In this document: positions 5,501 to 5,919 of the stretch, piece after piece
Layout of the letters: every line of letters starts with the position of its first letter
Position numbering within the stretch: position 1 is the first letter of the stretch
Source: an uncultured Clostridia bacterium
GTDB taxonomy: Bacteria > Bacillota > Clostridia > UBA1381
Reading direction: 5' to 3'
Length of the DNA stretch: 5,919 nt
NCBI GenBank assembly: GCA_934454745.1
Contig: CAKSGP010000102.1
Span: 1 to 5,919, forward strand
Notes under the pieces: generated by a model
Databases searched by the model: none
Told to the model about the DNA's origin: nothing
Seen by the model: only the letters and a program-made list of their open reading frames with translations
Made by a program: the position numbers and the translations under genes

Positions 5501-5919
5501 TTACATATCACTAAACAAATCTTCTTTATATTCCCCGTCTGCAATAAGCTTTTTAAAGGATTCTACCACCGCAGGCTTATCCTCCTTATAGGTCACTCCG
5601 AACCATTTATCCGAGGTTTCTAAAACCTTCATCGTAATTTCTTTCTTTCTTAGCAATTCACCTGCATAAACAGGAATTAAAAACTCAGCTTTAAGAGGAT
5701 TTTCCTTTGCAGGTCCTGCAAAGAACTCCTTAAATCCGTCTTTAAGTCTGTCTATAAAACTCGGTGTAAATCCAAACATATTCATTGATGCATAGGAATT
5801 TGGGTCAATTTCTGTATCCCCTGATTTAGCACCCGTGGAAGTTTTTACTATTCCCGATGTTTCGACAATATCCGTAAGATATCCATCTGAATCAACCTGA
5901 CATAATCCCCGTGTTACTC
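5501..5919 (-). CDS. Sugar-phosphate nucleotidyltransferase-like protein, C-terminal part
   Basis: The frame is open from the right edge to TAA at 5501 and gives the last 138 residues; the start lies outside the window. The pattern VTRGLCQVDSDGYLTDIVE, then SMNMFGFTPSFIDRL, a long helix region, NPLKAEFLIPVYAGELL, and KVLETSDKWFGVTYKEDKP matches the C-terminal half of a Clostridia nucleotidyltransferase family related to enzymes that join NTPs to sugar phosphates. The substrate is unknown, and the N-terminal signature (GxGxRxxP-type) is not in view. The internal ATG at 5785 (MNMFGF) is not a start: the frame continues upstream with conserved sequence and no ribosome binding site is evident. 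It converges on the terminase gene with a shared terminator. It looks like a chromosomal gene flanking the phage, although a phage-borne copy cannot be ruled out. Confidence 0.75.
   Translation of the reverse strand, partial: VTRGLCQVDSDGYLTDIVETSGIVKTSTGAKSGDTEIDPNSYASMNMFGFTPSFIDRLKDGFKEFFAGPAKENPLKAEFLIPVYAGELLRKKEITMKVLETSDKWFGVTYKEDKPAVVESFKKLIADGEYKEDLFSDM

Noticed and set aside
5501..5785. A complete 94-residue gene starting at the ATG at 5785
   Set aside because: The frame stays open upstream to the window edge with family-like sequence (VTRGLCQVDSDGYL...), so this ATG is an internal methionine of a larger gene.

Overview
The window reads as the structural (DNA-packaging and capsid) core of a tailed-phage genome, probably a prophage, in a low-GC Gram-positive host. 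The host type is inferred from the AT-rich sequence, strong AAGGAG-type ribosome binding sites before nearly every gene, short AT-rich promoters, and a Clostridia-type nucleotidyltransferase at the right edge. No tRNA, rRNA, CRISPR array, transposase or integrase is visible.

Layout: the left half (1-3194) is read entirely on the minus strand. In transcription order it holds a small charged scaffold-like protein (3194-2793), an N4-gp56-family major capsid protein (2771-1590), an RNA hairpin, an 86-residue protein of unknown function (1528-1268), and a portal protein that runs off the left edge (1240-1). The right half (3361-5448) is read on the plus strand: a 71-residue short terminase-small-subunit-like protein, a 134-base intergenic stretch built around a long imperfect inverted repeat, a 101-residue unknown protein, and a complete terminase large subunit with recognisable ATPase and nuclease motifs. 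Between the two arms, 3195-3360 is a divergent promoter region. Each direction has an extended -10 element with no good -35. Each has a TTGTCC element exactly 23 bases upstream of its -10, embedded in a cluster of repeated motifs.

After the terminase, a 20-bp A/T-flanked hairpin (5448-5495) serves as a terminator in both directions. On its far side, convergent on the minus strand, is the C-terminal 138 residues of a sugar-phosphate nucleotidyltransferase-like protein, which looks like a chromosomal gene. The phage/host boundary may therefore lie close to 5449-5500, although a phage-carried nucleotidyltransferase cannot be excluded.

How it fits together: the scaffold and capsid proteins would assemble the procapsid around the portal vertex, and the terminase on the other arm would pump DNA through that portal. 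The genome splits packaging and shell genes into two divergent transcripts, so balanced expression must be set in the 166-base middle region. The mirrored promoter architecture there is the most interesting feature of the window. The gene identities are strong for the terminase, portal and major capsid protein, moderate for the nucleotidyltransferase, scaffold and small terminase, and open for the 86- and 101-residue proteins.
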